A DNA stretch of 64,000 nucleotides from Earliella scabrosa (GCA_022605405.1 JABYQQ010000031.1:124001-188000); one strand, 5' to 3'. Positions 11,874-22,638 are shown, counted from the stretch's first letter. A program made the numbers and translations. Notes: a model not told the origin generated them from the letters alone.

Positions 11874-13400
11874 ATGCACCCGCGCCGCAGCTTGTGCTAT
11901 CCGACCGAGCTGGCCTTGGTCCTCCTCGCGTTCTTAGGCTTGCACGCGTGGGGCGTCTCCGGACAGAGGACGTTGCAGGGGAACGATTGTACGGCGGCGG
12001 GTGCGTATACGCTCTGTCAGAACCTCTGGGGCGCAGGTGAGTGCTATGTTCATTGAATTTACACTCGGTCCTGGTCTCGGGGTTGATGGGGGTCAAGATA
12101 CGGGAGTGGGGACGCAGAGCACGACGCTCGACTCTGCAAGTGGGAACTCGGTCGCGTGGGGGACGACGTATACGTGGGCGAACAGCCCGAATAATGTTAA
12201 GAGCTGTGAGTGCGATCCCGGCTTTTCCAAAAAGTGCGTAAATGCGACCCCTTCCGCAAGATCCGAATGTCTACCACAACACCGCGAAGGGCATGCAGGT
12301 ATGTCCTGGGGCGCCCTCTGCTTGGTGGCCGGTTCACTCGTGACTCAAGACGAGCACAGCTGCAAGACGTTGTCGCTGCGCCGACAAGCTGGCAATGGAG
12401 ATACCAGTCTGCATCAGACGACTTGAGAGCAGACGTCGCGTGCGTATCGAATGACCAGCTCCTCATTTGCTCTGCCGTTCTGACGCACAGAATCTCTGGG
12501 TGTAGATACGATGTCTGGTTCGGCGTCCCGCAGTCGGGCGACGTAGCTTCGGCGGCCTCGTCCTACGAAATGTGAGTCGCGCCACACTGGACCCTGCACG
12601 CATATACTGAGGTTCTCTGCTGCTACTCGTAGTATGATCTGGCTATCTGCTCGAGGAGGGTCCGTCTCTTCTTTGTGCACTGTGGTTATAAAGCGCGCAT
12701 ATACTCACCCTACCACTACCTCTCGCGTCTACAGAGTGAGCGGCATCGGCGGCGTGGTCGCACAGAACCTGCAGATCGGCGGACACACCTGGAACCTCCG
12801 GCACGGGCCGAACGGAAATTGGGACGTCTTCTCGTTCATCACCGCGGAAGGCGACATCACAGATTTCAGAGCGGACCTGAACGACTTCTTCCGTGCGTCT
12901 CCTCCCTCCATCTCCCTCCGCTCGCGCTGCTCACACGAGTGCGATCTTCGCGCCGCACAGGGTACCTGGTTAACGAGCAAGGGGTCGCGAGGACGCAGTA
13001 CATCCAGGCTATCCAGGCAGGCACGGAGCCGTTCACGGGCAGCGCGGAGCTTGTCACTACGAACTTCAGCGTCGACGTCTCCACCCAGGAGACGCAGCCT
13101 TCGTCCTCGAACCCTCCGCCGCCGCCGCCCGCGTCCTCGTCCTCATCCTCATCCTCGGCCTCCCGCGCCAGTACGACTGCCACGAGTAGTAGTACTTCCT
13201 CCGCAGACGAAGCGCCGACGGACACCTCCAGCGAGACGTCGGCTGCCCCGACCAACAGCGACGCCGACTCGCCCGCGCCGACCGAATCTGCGGTTGGGAC
13301 AGCGGAGTCGCGTAATCCTGGCGGCGGTCAGTGCCGATTACAGCTCCCGGCGTCCAGACGACTCAGGCGGCGGAGCTGGATCGAGAGGGTGTTCCAGTAG
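11874..13400 (+). CDS. GH12 endoglucanase with Ser/Pro/Thr-rich tail
   Basis: Secreted glycoside hydrolase family 12 enzyme (endo-1,4-glucanase or xyloglucanase) acting on plant cell-wall glucans. Eight exons: 11874-12036, 12098-12205, 12261-12298, 12360-12439, 12506-12571, 12633-12659, 12735-12892, 12961-13400 (359 aa). An N-terminal hydrophobic stretch (LALVLLAFLGLHAWGVSG) reads as a signal peptide. GH12 marks: YTLCQNLWG, NNVKS, SYEIMIWL with nucleophile E151, and AGTEPFTGSA with acid/base E236. About 100 extra residues of Ser/Thr/Pro/Ala follow the catalytic domain, unlike the GH12 copy at 24026. The last 30 codons are uncertain; another frame just downstream encodes a hydrophobic stretch (LLYRLLLAVSLLSCLFLSSC) that an unseen splice could add. 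Confidence 0.85.
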
Positions 13401-13737
13401 AACTGGAACGCAGGGAGAAGGGAGAGGGGGGAGCAGGTCTCCGAGTGAGTGGTCGTCGTGTTCAGTTATTGTATCGCTTATTGCTTGCTGTATCGCTGCT
13501 CTCGTGTCTCTTTCTATCATCTTGTATCTCTGCAGTGATGCCTCCGGATTCCGGAACGAGCTGGTGCGTTCAACCCGGGCTGCGAGGCGACCGCGCCCCT
13601 CTGAACCGACAGGTCTGGCTGGCATACGACCCTCCAACTATGACCCCGCCCGGAGACTGACCATCGACTCGCCCGCTCTACTGTCCTCGGTGAGACTTGG
13701 ACGAAGGTCAGCTCCTCAGGTTTCGTGCGACGCAAGA
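13401..13737. other. Intergenic, 3' of GH12 gene
   Basis: No clear gene. A hydrophobic open frame around 13440-13540 may be an alternative 3' end of the GH12 gene. Confidence 0.35.
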
Positions 13738-13848
13738 GCCTCGATCACATCCTCCAGCGACCACCACAGTCGCCCTCCCAGCTCCCCGTCGTACGTCTCA
13801 GGTCTGCCCTTGCCGAGACGCGCCCATGGGCATATGAGGAACTGATTT
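13738..13848 (-). pseudogene. Relic of SDR last exon
   Basis: Read on the minus strand this is a close copy of the final exon of the retinol-dehydrogenase-like SDR genes (compare 21213-21326): [14 protein letters not shown], then DGELGGRLWW-LEDV. It begins exactly after an AG splice acceptor at 13849, and some intron sequence is kept. No other SDR exon is near, so it is a detached fragment next to the ThDP relic on the opposite strand. Confidence 0.7.
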
Positions 13849-13946
13849 CGAGGTCGGCAGCGTTAACAAAGGAGCTGGTATGTGGCTGTCCACATTTGTA
13901 AGTCTCAGGGGTCTACCATGCAGATTGTGATCTCGTGTGCGCACAG

Positions 13947-14170
13947 AGCCCGAAGGCCTCGCTGCGCAGGGTGCGTCCGGACGGGTACGGGAGCCGTGCG
14001 TCGGGCCAGAAGCTGTCGGTCAGGTTCGGGCTGGGTTCGGGCACGATACCGTGGATTATGGCGGGGTCGCTGCCGTGGTCGCGGCGTGTCGAGCGCGCTG
14101 ATCATTGGACAAGGTCTTGCGGAACGAGAAGAGGTGTGCGATCGTGGAGTGCATCCTTGAGGCGATCTAG
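13947..14170 (+). pseudogene. Relic of ThDP enzyme last exon
   Basis: Copy of the final exon of the ThDP enzyme (4833-5081): SPKASLR, YGSRASGQKLS and the end RCAIVECILEAI with the same TAG. The intron acceptor TGTGCGCACAG before it is also conserved. It is 224 nt long against 249 nt in the intact gene, with small insertions and deletions that break the frame, and no other ThDP exon is nearby. It marks the inner edge of the right duplication arm. Confidence 0.85.
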
Positions 14171-14901
14171 GAGGGATTGGCGTGATAGGTGTGTGGCTTG
14201 GTTCGGTTATGGCGCGTCTGTCGTTTCTGACGCTTCTGAACGCAGTGCATTGCAATTCCTGTACATGTGGACAAGTTTAAGCTTGAAGCTTGGGCGCTGA
14301 TGTACTGACCGGCCATCCTCGGATTGCGTGTCAATATTTCGATCATTCCCGACGTCGGGCGCGCAGCCACCATCTGGCACCCTCCCTCTACTTTGATACA
14401 TCTGCTGTTGATCGTTAGGCGGGACATCAAGACTGACGGTACGCCCATCAGACCTCCTACGGTAATACAGGTTCTTGTCTGACTTCAATTCGCATCTCGC
14501 ATCAGGGAGGAGTAAAATGTGCTGTGGGCATTGAACAACTTGTGATTGCAGACATAGGGCGGCAGAACCAGCCCGCAAGGACCTCGAACCACCGTCTCAG
14601 CTCACGGCGTTCTGTGCATCCATACCCGTGGTCTACCGCACCCTCATATGAGGACATGTTCTTCTCTCACTCACGAGAATCGGTTGAGTGTCGACGGTTT
14701 ATGTAGATCTTCGGCCTGACTGCGCCGGGGCGGTCTCGATATGGAACTTCTTGCCATATACGGAAGGGACGCCGTGCCTCGAGGCTATCGAACATGACTC
14801 GTCTTCGCATTCACCTCCTCTTAGCCTCTCTTCACCTTCGCTTGCAGGATTCTCAAGTCCGTTCAATTCGGACATGCCAAGACTTTCGTCAATGTCTGGC
14901 G

Positions 14902-14909
14902 TATATAAG
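14902..14909 (+). promoter_or_regulatory. TATA box of oxygenase C
   Basis: TATATAAG 85 bp before the ATG at 14994, in the same context as the TATA box of copy B. Confidence 0.65.
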
Positions 14910-14993
14910 GCCGCTGCTTGTGAGTCTTCAGTCTCCACTATCACCACTACTGATCGCTGCAGTCTCGTCGCCACGCGCAGTCAACGCCTCACC

Positions 14994-16616
14994 ATGCCCT
15001 ACACTGTACCTGCCCCCACGGATGATCGGCTCAAAGAGCAGATCAGGAATATCCGAGCTTGTATCCGCCATGGTCCGCCATATTGTCAAGGAACTGTGGC
15101 TGTTCCAGCCCACGACCTCACGCTCTTCTACGGAACAGAGGGTAACGCCCAGTAAGTATGCATACTTCCTGGGGTGGTTGGCACATGATCTTACTCGCGC
15201 GCGTTCTTCACCTTGCAGTCGCATCAACCTGGGCAACGCGAATGCGACGCAGTTGCAGCACTTGGCGGAGACGTGCCAGCCAGCGACGTTCGGCGTGGAC
15301 CACGAGGACGTCATGGACGAGACCTATCGCAAAGCTGGAAAGCTCGACACCGAGGACTTCCTCGTAGGCTTCGAGGTTGTCCGGTCGGGCATCCTTGATG
15401 TCGTCCACTCCGAGCTCGCCATCGACCGCCTCGTCAAAGAGGACGCCATTCGCGCGGAGCTTTACAAGCTCAACGTGTATGGTCCGTCGTCGCGTTCGTG
15501 TCTCAAGAGAGGACGGAACTGATCCCTTCTCGTGCATCTCGTGCAGGGCCCGGCTCGTTCTTCAAGCCGCACGTCGACACGCCACGCAGCGAACTGCAGT
15601 TCGGCTCTCTCGTGATCGTCTTCCCTACCATTCACGAGGGCGGAGATTTGAAGATTCGACACCCCAAGGACCCGAACGACGAGGCCGCCGAGCACGATCG
15701 TGCTGAGTGGACGTTCGACTCGAGCGCGCTGCTCTCCGAATGCACCGAGCCGTCCATCGCCTACGTCGCCTTCTTCAGTGACGTCGAACACGAAGTCATG
15801 CCCGTTCTCACCGGCTACCGCGTCACGATCACGTACAACCTCTACTGGGCTGAGCCCAAGACGCCATCCGCCGCTTCCTCCCTTTCGGTGCCTCGCTCAA
15901 TCTCAACTACGGAGAGCGATCTTAAGGCAACGATGCAAAAGTTGCTCGACGACCCGACGTTCCTGCCCGACGGCGGCTGGCTCATGTTCGGGCTGGCTCA
16001 CAAGTACCCGCTCCCTCCCGCGCACGACTTCGCTTCCGCGCGCGACGCCGTCCAGTCCGTCGGCGCGCGGCTCAAGGCCAACGACGCGGTCATCTACAGA
16101 GTGATGCGGGACCTCTCCCTCTCCGCGTCCTTCAAGATCCTCTACAGCGTCTACGCGAAATACTCCACCGACGTCGACCACGTCGCCTGCGACCGCGTCG
16201 TGCCCCTCGAGCGCATGGGCGAGATCGAGGGCGCGCTGTGGCGGGAGCTGTGCACTCGGTGGGACGGGATGCTCCTCTCAGTGCCCATGTTTCACGACTC
16301 CGACGACGATCCCCCCGTATACCCCGTGCAATGGGTTACGGCCGCGCCGCGGTTCGCGAAGGTCAAGACGGCGTTCGTGGCGTATGGGAACCAGGCGACG
16401 ATGGAGTTTGCGTACTGGCGCATTTACCTGCTTGTGCGGGTGGGCCCTGCAGGCGACCGGAGTGGCGCGCCGGATGGTCCAACGGAGCCGGAGCCTGAAG
16501 GCAACGACTACGAGGAATGGTGCTACAAGCCCTCGAAGCTGCAAAAGGAGCGCGAATCCCAGCGGGAAGTCGGGTCTGAGGGAGGATCCGAGGAGGGCGA
16601 AGCTATGGAGATTTAG
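14994..16616 (+). CDS. 2OG-Fe(II) oxygenase, copy C
   Basis: Third copy of the dioxygenase family, 496 aa, exons 14994-15151, 15219-15481, 15547-16616. Iron ligands H149, D151 (HVDTPR) and H222 (VEHEVMP), with R232 for 2-oxoglutarate. The start is set by the conserved N-terminal MPYTVPAPTDDRLKEQIRN, which copy B matches except at position 3. It differs from B by scattered substitutions and seems intact. Intron 2 is 65 nt and holds an in-frame stop, so splicing is required. The catalytic core is most conserved; the tail after VGPAGDRSG is Glu-rich and variable. Substrate unknown. Confidence 0.86.
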
Positions 16617-17083
16617 TGGGTGAGTCGAATACGCTCGCATGCATGGAGGTTGTCTCTCGGTGGCGCGGAGTCGCCAAAGTGATGTACGAGACGGATACGG
16701 ACAGCGATTGACTCTGCTTCGGGCTGCGGAAAACATGTTCTGATGCTCTTACACCATATGACGAGGGCTCCGCTTACCGGGCGTAAGCTGGCCATGCTTT
16801 CGCCTCGCGAGTAGCATGAGGACGTGTTGACTCACTTCTAGGGCACCTACAATCGATTGTCAATACTTACCGAACTCTCACTATAGTAGGTCCTACCATC
16901 TATGGTCGTATGCTGTATACTCGACATGACTCCTCTGGATAATCTTGGAAATCGTCAAGACGCCGTGACACGTTGTCTACGCGGGTGCGCCTACCACACA
17001 CGGTATATATGTGCCAGCAGAATCCCGCCTTTACTATCGATTCCCTCGACATTCCACCACTGACCACATTACTCCCGGTCGAT
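16617..17083. other. Intergenic between oxygenases C and D
   Basis: No gene. The first part is homologous, in inverted orientation, to the spacer between A and B (about 2560-2692), which supports duplication of the whole pair in one event. Confidence 0.55.
17004..17010 (+). promoter_or_regulatory. TATA box of oxygenase D
   Basis: GGTATATATGTG about 77 bp before the ATG at 17084; the same element as before copy A. Confidence 0.6.
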
Positions 17084-18731
17084 ATGACCGACAACCCTCC
17101 TCCTACGCAGGACCTGCTCGACAAGAAAATAGAGGAAATTCGCACCTGCATCCTCAATGGTCCACCGTACTGCCAAGGCACTGTATCCGTCCCCGTCGCC
17201 GACCTCTCCCTCTTCTATGGGACAAAAGGGAATGCCCAGTAAGTAGACGCCTCCACGAGCTGCCATCAAGTCTCTCTAATGCGCATGCACGATCACACTC
17301 TCCAGTCGTCTTAACTTCGCAGATGCAACTACGGGTGAGCTCCAGCACTTGGCGGAGACATGCCAGCCAGCGACGTTCGGTCTGGACCAGAAGGATGTCT
17401 TCGACGAGACGTACCGCAAGGCAGGAAAGCTCGACATCGACGACTTCGCGCTCAAGCTAGACCCCGCTCGCGTGGGCATCCTCGATGCTGTTCACTCCGA
17501 GCTCGCTATCGACAGACTTGTCAGAGAAGATGCGATCTGCGCCGAGCTGTACAAGCTCAACGTGTATGGTATGTCTAGGTATAATGACTGCGAGTCCATT
17601 GGAACATCTGGTACTGATACCGCTGTCGTAGGTCCCGGCTCCTTCTTCAAGCCTCACGTTGATACTCCACGGAGCGAGCTTCAGTTCGGCTCGCTTGTGA
17701 TCGTCCTCCCGACCGCCCACGAGGGCGGCGCCCTGAAGATCCGATATGCCGAGGACGGTTCGGAGACCAGCTCGAAAGAGAAGCGCGAAGAATGGACGTT
17801 CGACTCGAGCGCCTTGCTTGCTACCTGTACCGAACCGACCATCGCGTATGTCGCGTTCTTCAGCGACATCGAGCACGAGGTCATGCCCGTCACTTCCGGT
17901 TATCGCGTCACGATCACCTACAACCTCTACTGGGCCGACTCGAAGGGCGACTCATCCACGTCCGCCATACCGCGGTCAATCTCAACGACTGAGAGCACTC
18001 TCAGGGCCACCATGCAGCGGTTGCTGGAGGATCCAGAGTTCCTACCCGACGGCGGACATCTGATGTTCGGCTTAGCCCACAAGTATCCGCTCGCTCCTCC
18101 TGCCATTGGGAGGGCCGATGAAGGACGCGAGGCGCTAGGTGCCGTAGCCTCGCGGCTCAAGGCGAACGACGCGGTCATCCTCCGCATCATGCAGGAGCTC
18201 TCCCTTCCTGCATCCCTCAAGATCCTCTACAGCCACAAAGATGAATATGTGCGTGCGCAGAACCACATCGCCTGCGACCGCGTGATCCCGCTGGACCGAG
18301 TGGGAGAGGTTGAAGAGCCGGTGTGGGAGAAGCTGTGCACACGGTGGGGCGGGATGCTCTTGTCTCGGCCCTCGTTTTATCTCAAAAAATATCATCCACC
18401 GATCACGCGCGTCCAGTGGGTCAAGGGCGCCCCGCCGTACACGCACGTCAAGACGACGTTCATGGCGTATGGAAACCAGGCGATCGTGGACTTCGTGTAT
18501 TGGCGCATCTACTTGCTCGTGCGGGTCGGACCTGCAGGTGATCGCAGTGGAGAGCCTCGCGTTGTCGAGGAGGTCGAGGAGGAACACAGCGACGACGACG
18601 ACGAAGGTGATGACGATGAGGACGAAGAGGAGGAGGAAGAGGGCGGAGAGAGGGACAGCTCAGTGGAGGAACTAGGGGATGACTCGAAGGAGGGCGAGGA
18701 GAGCGAGAGTGGCAAAGAGAAACCCACATAA
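17084..18731 (+). CDS. 2OG-Fe(II) oxygenase, copy D
   Basis: Fourth dioxygenase copy, 505 aa, exons 17084-17238, 17306-17568, 17632-18731. H148, D150, H221 and R231 are all present. It is the partner of copy A; exon 1, exon 2 and intron 2 lengths are identical. It ends in a long acidic tail (runs of Asp and Glu such as DDEDEEEEEEGGE) that A has lost. Intron 2 is 63 nt, a multiple of three, and free of stops in A and D, so a retained-intron form 21 residues longer is possible just before the HxD motif. Substrate and location unknown; no signal peptide seen. Confidence 0.87.
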
Positions 18732-19398
18732 GTTAGCTCGCTGGGGGGAGACCCTGCGACGAGTCCTGAAGTGTTCTTCGTATGAGTGAGCCAGTAATGT
18801 GTGGGCCATAGGTGTGACACCGCATCGATTGAGGGAAGCGTCCCCATGTCTGCAGCGAGCACTGTATGTCAAAATATTGAACACGGCTGCTCAGTGGCAA
18901 CGCGTTGAAACTCATCAGCCTAGGCCAATTCTTTGGTTTGAGCTGAGTCGGCAGATGTGAAGATTACTCGTATTAGACAGAAGACGTTCTTTGTGTTCGC
19001 AAAAAACAATTGCGCATCATCAGAGGAAATAATTTGAAGTAGCAGTATTCCAGTTGGCTTTCACGGTGTCGTCTGGTACAGAGGGAAAAGGGTGACGCCT
19101 TTGCCACAAGTTGTATCTCTCTCAGCGGAGGGTTCGGGAACTGCCGGCATACAAGCGCTCCCGAATACTTACGCATCTTCCTCTCTACCTCAACGTTCAA
19201 CACTGGGCCCGGTACTAGTCGTCACGCGTCATGGCCAATCACCCAGTCTCGCATGTATTGCCAGACGACGAGTCGGGGCGCAACTGTGGTATGTCCCTCC
19301 CTAACTAGACCACGCTGTAGAATTGTGGGCTGACGCTTTGGCTCATGACATGGTAGCAACAGATACTGAGAAACACGAAAATAACTGCGTCCCTGCGT
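18732..19398. other. Intergenic with GNAT gene fragment
   Basis: No intact gene between oxygenase D and the SDR gene stop; a GNAT gene fragment at 19225-19290 is listed separately. Confidence 0.5.
19225..19290 (+). pseudogene. Fragment of GNAT acetyltransferase gene
   Basis: About 65 bp resembling the start of the GNAT gene at 10755: NHPVSHVL, then PDDESG, matching DHPISHVLLPEDESG. The frame is lost directly afterwards and motif A is missing. Confidence 0.55.
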
Positions 19399-20748
19399 TC
19401 AGACCCGGACGTCCGTGGTCGCATCTTCGAGCCACTTCCATACCCTCTCTCCTAGCTCGTCGTCGTATGCCTCCGGTCTGCACTTCCCAAGCCGTGCAAA
19501 CGGGATGAGGAACTAAATCGAGTTGTAGGCGAGCACGCTCAGTGAGTGGAACACATCAAGCTTGTGAAGACGTCCTCACCTCGCCGTTGTAGTTGAGCGC
19601 TTCAGGCATCGTGCCTGCAAACAGCGGGGTGAGCGCGCCGTGCGCGGTAGGGTACAGAATAAGGGCGCTCTGCGGCAGCGAATATTCAAGTCAGGTTAGC
19701 GTATTCGGTGACTATCGAACGACCAGTGGTAGAGCTTACAGCGATTTTCTGCGTTATGCTACGCAGATGTCTACCTAGCTCGGATCGGATGTTTCCTGGG
19801 TTGAGCGAGATGGACACGATGCCCTTGTCTGCGTATCGCTTCGCGAACTGACGGGATATGACCACATCACTCTACGACGCCCGGTGAAACGGTGACGATT
19901 CAGCATATAAACCGGGCAGTCCAGCGCAAATTCAGTCACTTACAAACTTGGACTGGCCGTACAGGTCCGTGGGCGAGATCTTACGTCTCGCAGGACTGTC
20001 CTTGAAGGTCTCAAAATTGACCGTGGACAGATACGCGCCGCTCGAAGCCGTGTTGATGACTCGCGCATGGTGGTCTGGAGATGTCTCTACCCCCGCAAGG
20101 AGGGCGGGCATCAGCAACTTGGTGAGGTACCAGGGCCCGACGACGTTTGTCCCCCAATGGTGATCGAAGCCGTCCTTCGTCAGCAGCTCTACGGGCGCAA
20201 ATGCAGCCCCGCTGGTCGACACAGAGGTGAGTGGATGGGGACGTGACACCATGTTGGTAGTGACTCACGCGTTGTTGAACAGAATATGGAGCTCGCGTTC
20301 TTTACTAAGGAACTCCTCTGCGGCTGTCTTGACAGATGCGAGACTGGAGAGATCCAGCTGGAGGAAGATCGCCTCCTTCCCGGTTGCCTGCTTCAGGGAC
20401 GCGATGGCAGTCTCCGCCTTCTCTTTGCTCCGCGCCGCGAGATATACTTTCGCGTTGTGTTGGAGTAATCCCTATGGGCAGCGCGTGGATCATTGTGACC
20501 ATATCTGCTGAAATGTTGGACTCACCCTCACTATCTCGTATCCGATCCCAACATTTGCGCCTGGGGATATTTTAGTACTCTACCAATCGCAGAGAACGAG
20601 CCGAAAACTGCGCGAGGTACGCACCGGTCACAATCGTGACTCTCCCAGTCAAGTCGGGAATCTGATCCACGCTGAACTTCGGTTTAGGCGGGAACATCTG
20701 GACGAGCATGGGCCAGTTTCCAGAGTTCTTGGACACAAGGCTACCCAT
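19399..20748 (-). CDS. Short-chain dehydrogenase, retinol dehydrogenase-like (SDR1)
   Basis: NAD(P)-dependent oxidoreductase of the SDR family, closest in style to retinol dehydrogenase/WWOX-like fungal proteins; 321 aa. Seven exons: 20625-20748, 20526-20560, 20269-20471, 19944-20211, 19740-19871, 19580-19669, 19399-19512. Cofactor motif TGANVGIG (41-48), LFNNAG, the TASSGAY serine region and the catalytic YGQSK (Y205, K209). The shared N-terminus ([18 protein letters not shown]) and C-terminus ([17 protein letters not shown]) define this subfamily, which has four complete members here. Every exon has the same length as in SDR2. TATATAAG lies 83 bp upstream. Substrate unknown. Confidence 0.88.
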
Positions 20749-20830
20749 GTTGGCAACTTGTCGGACGGATATTGGGTGAGGATCGTCGAGTCGGGAAAGT
20801 GGTAAGTTACCAATGCGACCGACATCGCGT

Positions 20831-20838
20831 CTTATATA
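20831..20838 (-). promoter_or_regulatory. TATA box of SDR1
   Basis: TATATAAG on the minus strand, 83 bp before the ATG. Confidence 0.6.
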
Positions 20839-21212
20839 GCTTGGGAAAAGGTGAGCCCGAACCCGAGCTTCATGAAATCTCATAAGGTAATTCGAACGGA
20901 ATGCCGGCCAGCATCGCTCACTGCTGCACCTCACAGGCAGCCAGGATGCGTCAGGACGTCTGATCAAGTCCTTGCAGTTCCAGCCAAGTAAACGGGTTGC
21001 GGATATCGTTGGTCATCACTCATTACGCATCGAAACACTAGTAACCTCGCTGTCTATACTGAACAATGATCGAACTCAAGCGACATAAAGGACACTGTAG
21101 GCTTAAGAGACTCGGTGCTACCCACGACGATCAATTTTCGCCGACACCAGGAGCTGCACTTGGCCATCCTGAAGAGAACGTGCTGTCCAGGATCCGTGAG
21201 TAACTGGTATCG

Positions 21213-22538
21213 TCAGTTGCGGAAATCTTTCGTCACATCCTCCAGCCAGTGCCACAGACGCTCTCCCAGCTCGTCATCGTACACCTCAGGTCTGCACTTG
21301 CCCAGACGCGCCCAGGGGATGAGGAACTGCAGCGGGCGCCGTTAACTAGGTTCCAGAACGCAAGATCGGCACAAGACCACGCACCTCGCCATTGTAGTTC
21401 AAGGCCTCCGGCATCGTGCCCGCAAACAGCTGGGTGAGCGCGCCCTGCTGCACCGGATATAGAATGATAGCATGCTACGGGTGGTTCGTCAGAGGGACCT
21501 CCTCGAAATTGGCCGTAGGGACAAGGAAACGCACGTTGATCCTCTGCACAAGGCTCGGGAGGTGCTGGTACAGGTTCGTCCGGATGTTGCCCGGGTTGAG
21601 GGAGATGGACACAATCCCTTTGTCCGCGTAGCGTTTCGCGACCTGGCGCGCGACGACCGCGTTGCCCTGTAGGTCAAGGCATGACGCTTAGTGTCGTGGA
21701 ATGCGAGGGAGATGGAGGGGTCACATAGTACGCACGAGCTTTGATTGGCCGTACAGCGCGTCGGGCGACATCTTGTGCCTCGCGGGGCCATCCTTAAAGG
21801 TCTCGAAATTGAGAGAGCCGACATATGCGCCGCTGGACGATACAGTTATGACGCGCGCGTGGTGGTCTGGGGAGGTCTTGACCCCGGCGAGGAGCGCGGG
21901 CATGAGGAGCTCTGTGAGGAGCCAGTGGCCGACGACGTTCGTTCCCCACGACAGGTCGAGGCCGTCCTTCGTGAGAAGATTCATGGGAGCAAACGCTACT
22001 CCGCTGGCGACCTGGGACTTCAGCAATTGTGGTGGTAGTCAGGAAAGATGAGCACTCACGCGTTGTTGAAGAGGATGTGAAGCTCGGGCTCGGTGCTGAG
22101 GAATTGTTCGGTAGCCTTCTTGATGGCGGCGAGGCTGGAAAGGTCTAGCTCGAGAAAGAGTGCTTCCTTTCCAGTCTCCTGCTTGAGCGATGCGATAGCC
22201 GCCTCTGCCTTCTGCTTGCTCCGAGCAGCTAGGTATACCTTCGCATTGTGCTGCAGCAATGCCTGGAGACATCGCGCGACTCGGAGTTAGACCCAGTGTC
22301 TCGTGGAGCCGTCATGAGAGCATACCTTGACCGTTTCGTATCCAATCCCGATGTTCCCACCTGCATGTCGATATGAGGGTTAGTGCTCGCTTGACAAATT
22401 CAGGAGGTACGCACCGGTGACAATCGTGACCCGTCCAGTCAAGTCGGGCATCTGATCGACGCTGAATTTGGACTTGGGTGGGAACATCTGCACCAGCACG
22501 GGCCAAAAGCCGGAGTTCTTTGACGTCATTCCGCCCAT
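21213..22538 (-). CDS. Short-chain dehydrogenase, retinol dehydrogenase-like (SDR2)
   Basis: Tandem paralogue of SDR1, 321 aa. Exons 22415-22538, 22326-22360, 22060-22262, 21736-22003, 21535-21666, 21385-21474, 21213-21326; all seven lengths match SDR1. TGGNIGIG (41-48), LFNNAG, VSSSGAY, and catalytic Y205 and K209 in YGQSK. The NPGNIRTNL block after the active site and the [17 protein letters not shown] tail are kept. Its last exon is the best match for the relic at 13738-13848. Head-to-tail with SDR1, 464 bp apart, each with its own TATA box, so separate transcripts are likely. Confidence 0.9.
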
Positions 22539-22638
22539 GATGTTAAGAGAGGATCAAGTACAGATGAGAAACTACGCGCGCGGAGGTGTAGCAGGGATGA
22601 AGTTGGATGTGTCGACCACGTCAGAAGACGAAAAGCCC

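Larger units (their letters stand above)
13920..18740 (+). repeat. Right arm of inverted segmental duplication
   Basis: Mirror copy of about 640-5110: ThDP last exon (decayed), oxygenase C, oxygenase D. Homology includes the TATA boxes and the spacer after the B/C genes. About 0.2 kb at 14280-14500 has no counterpart in the left arm. Confidence 0.75.

Noticed and set aside
12634..13845. 403-codon open frame across the GH12 3' half
   Set aside because: It reads the GH12 exons in the wrong frame; the GH12 frame gives SYEIMIWL and GTEPFTG, this one only Arg/Ser runs.
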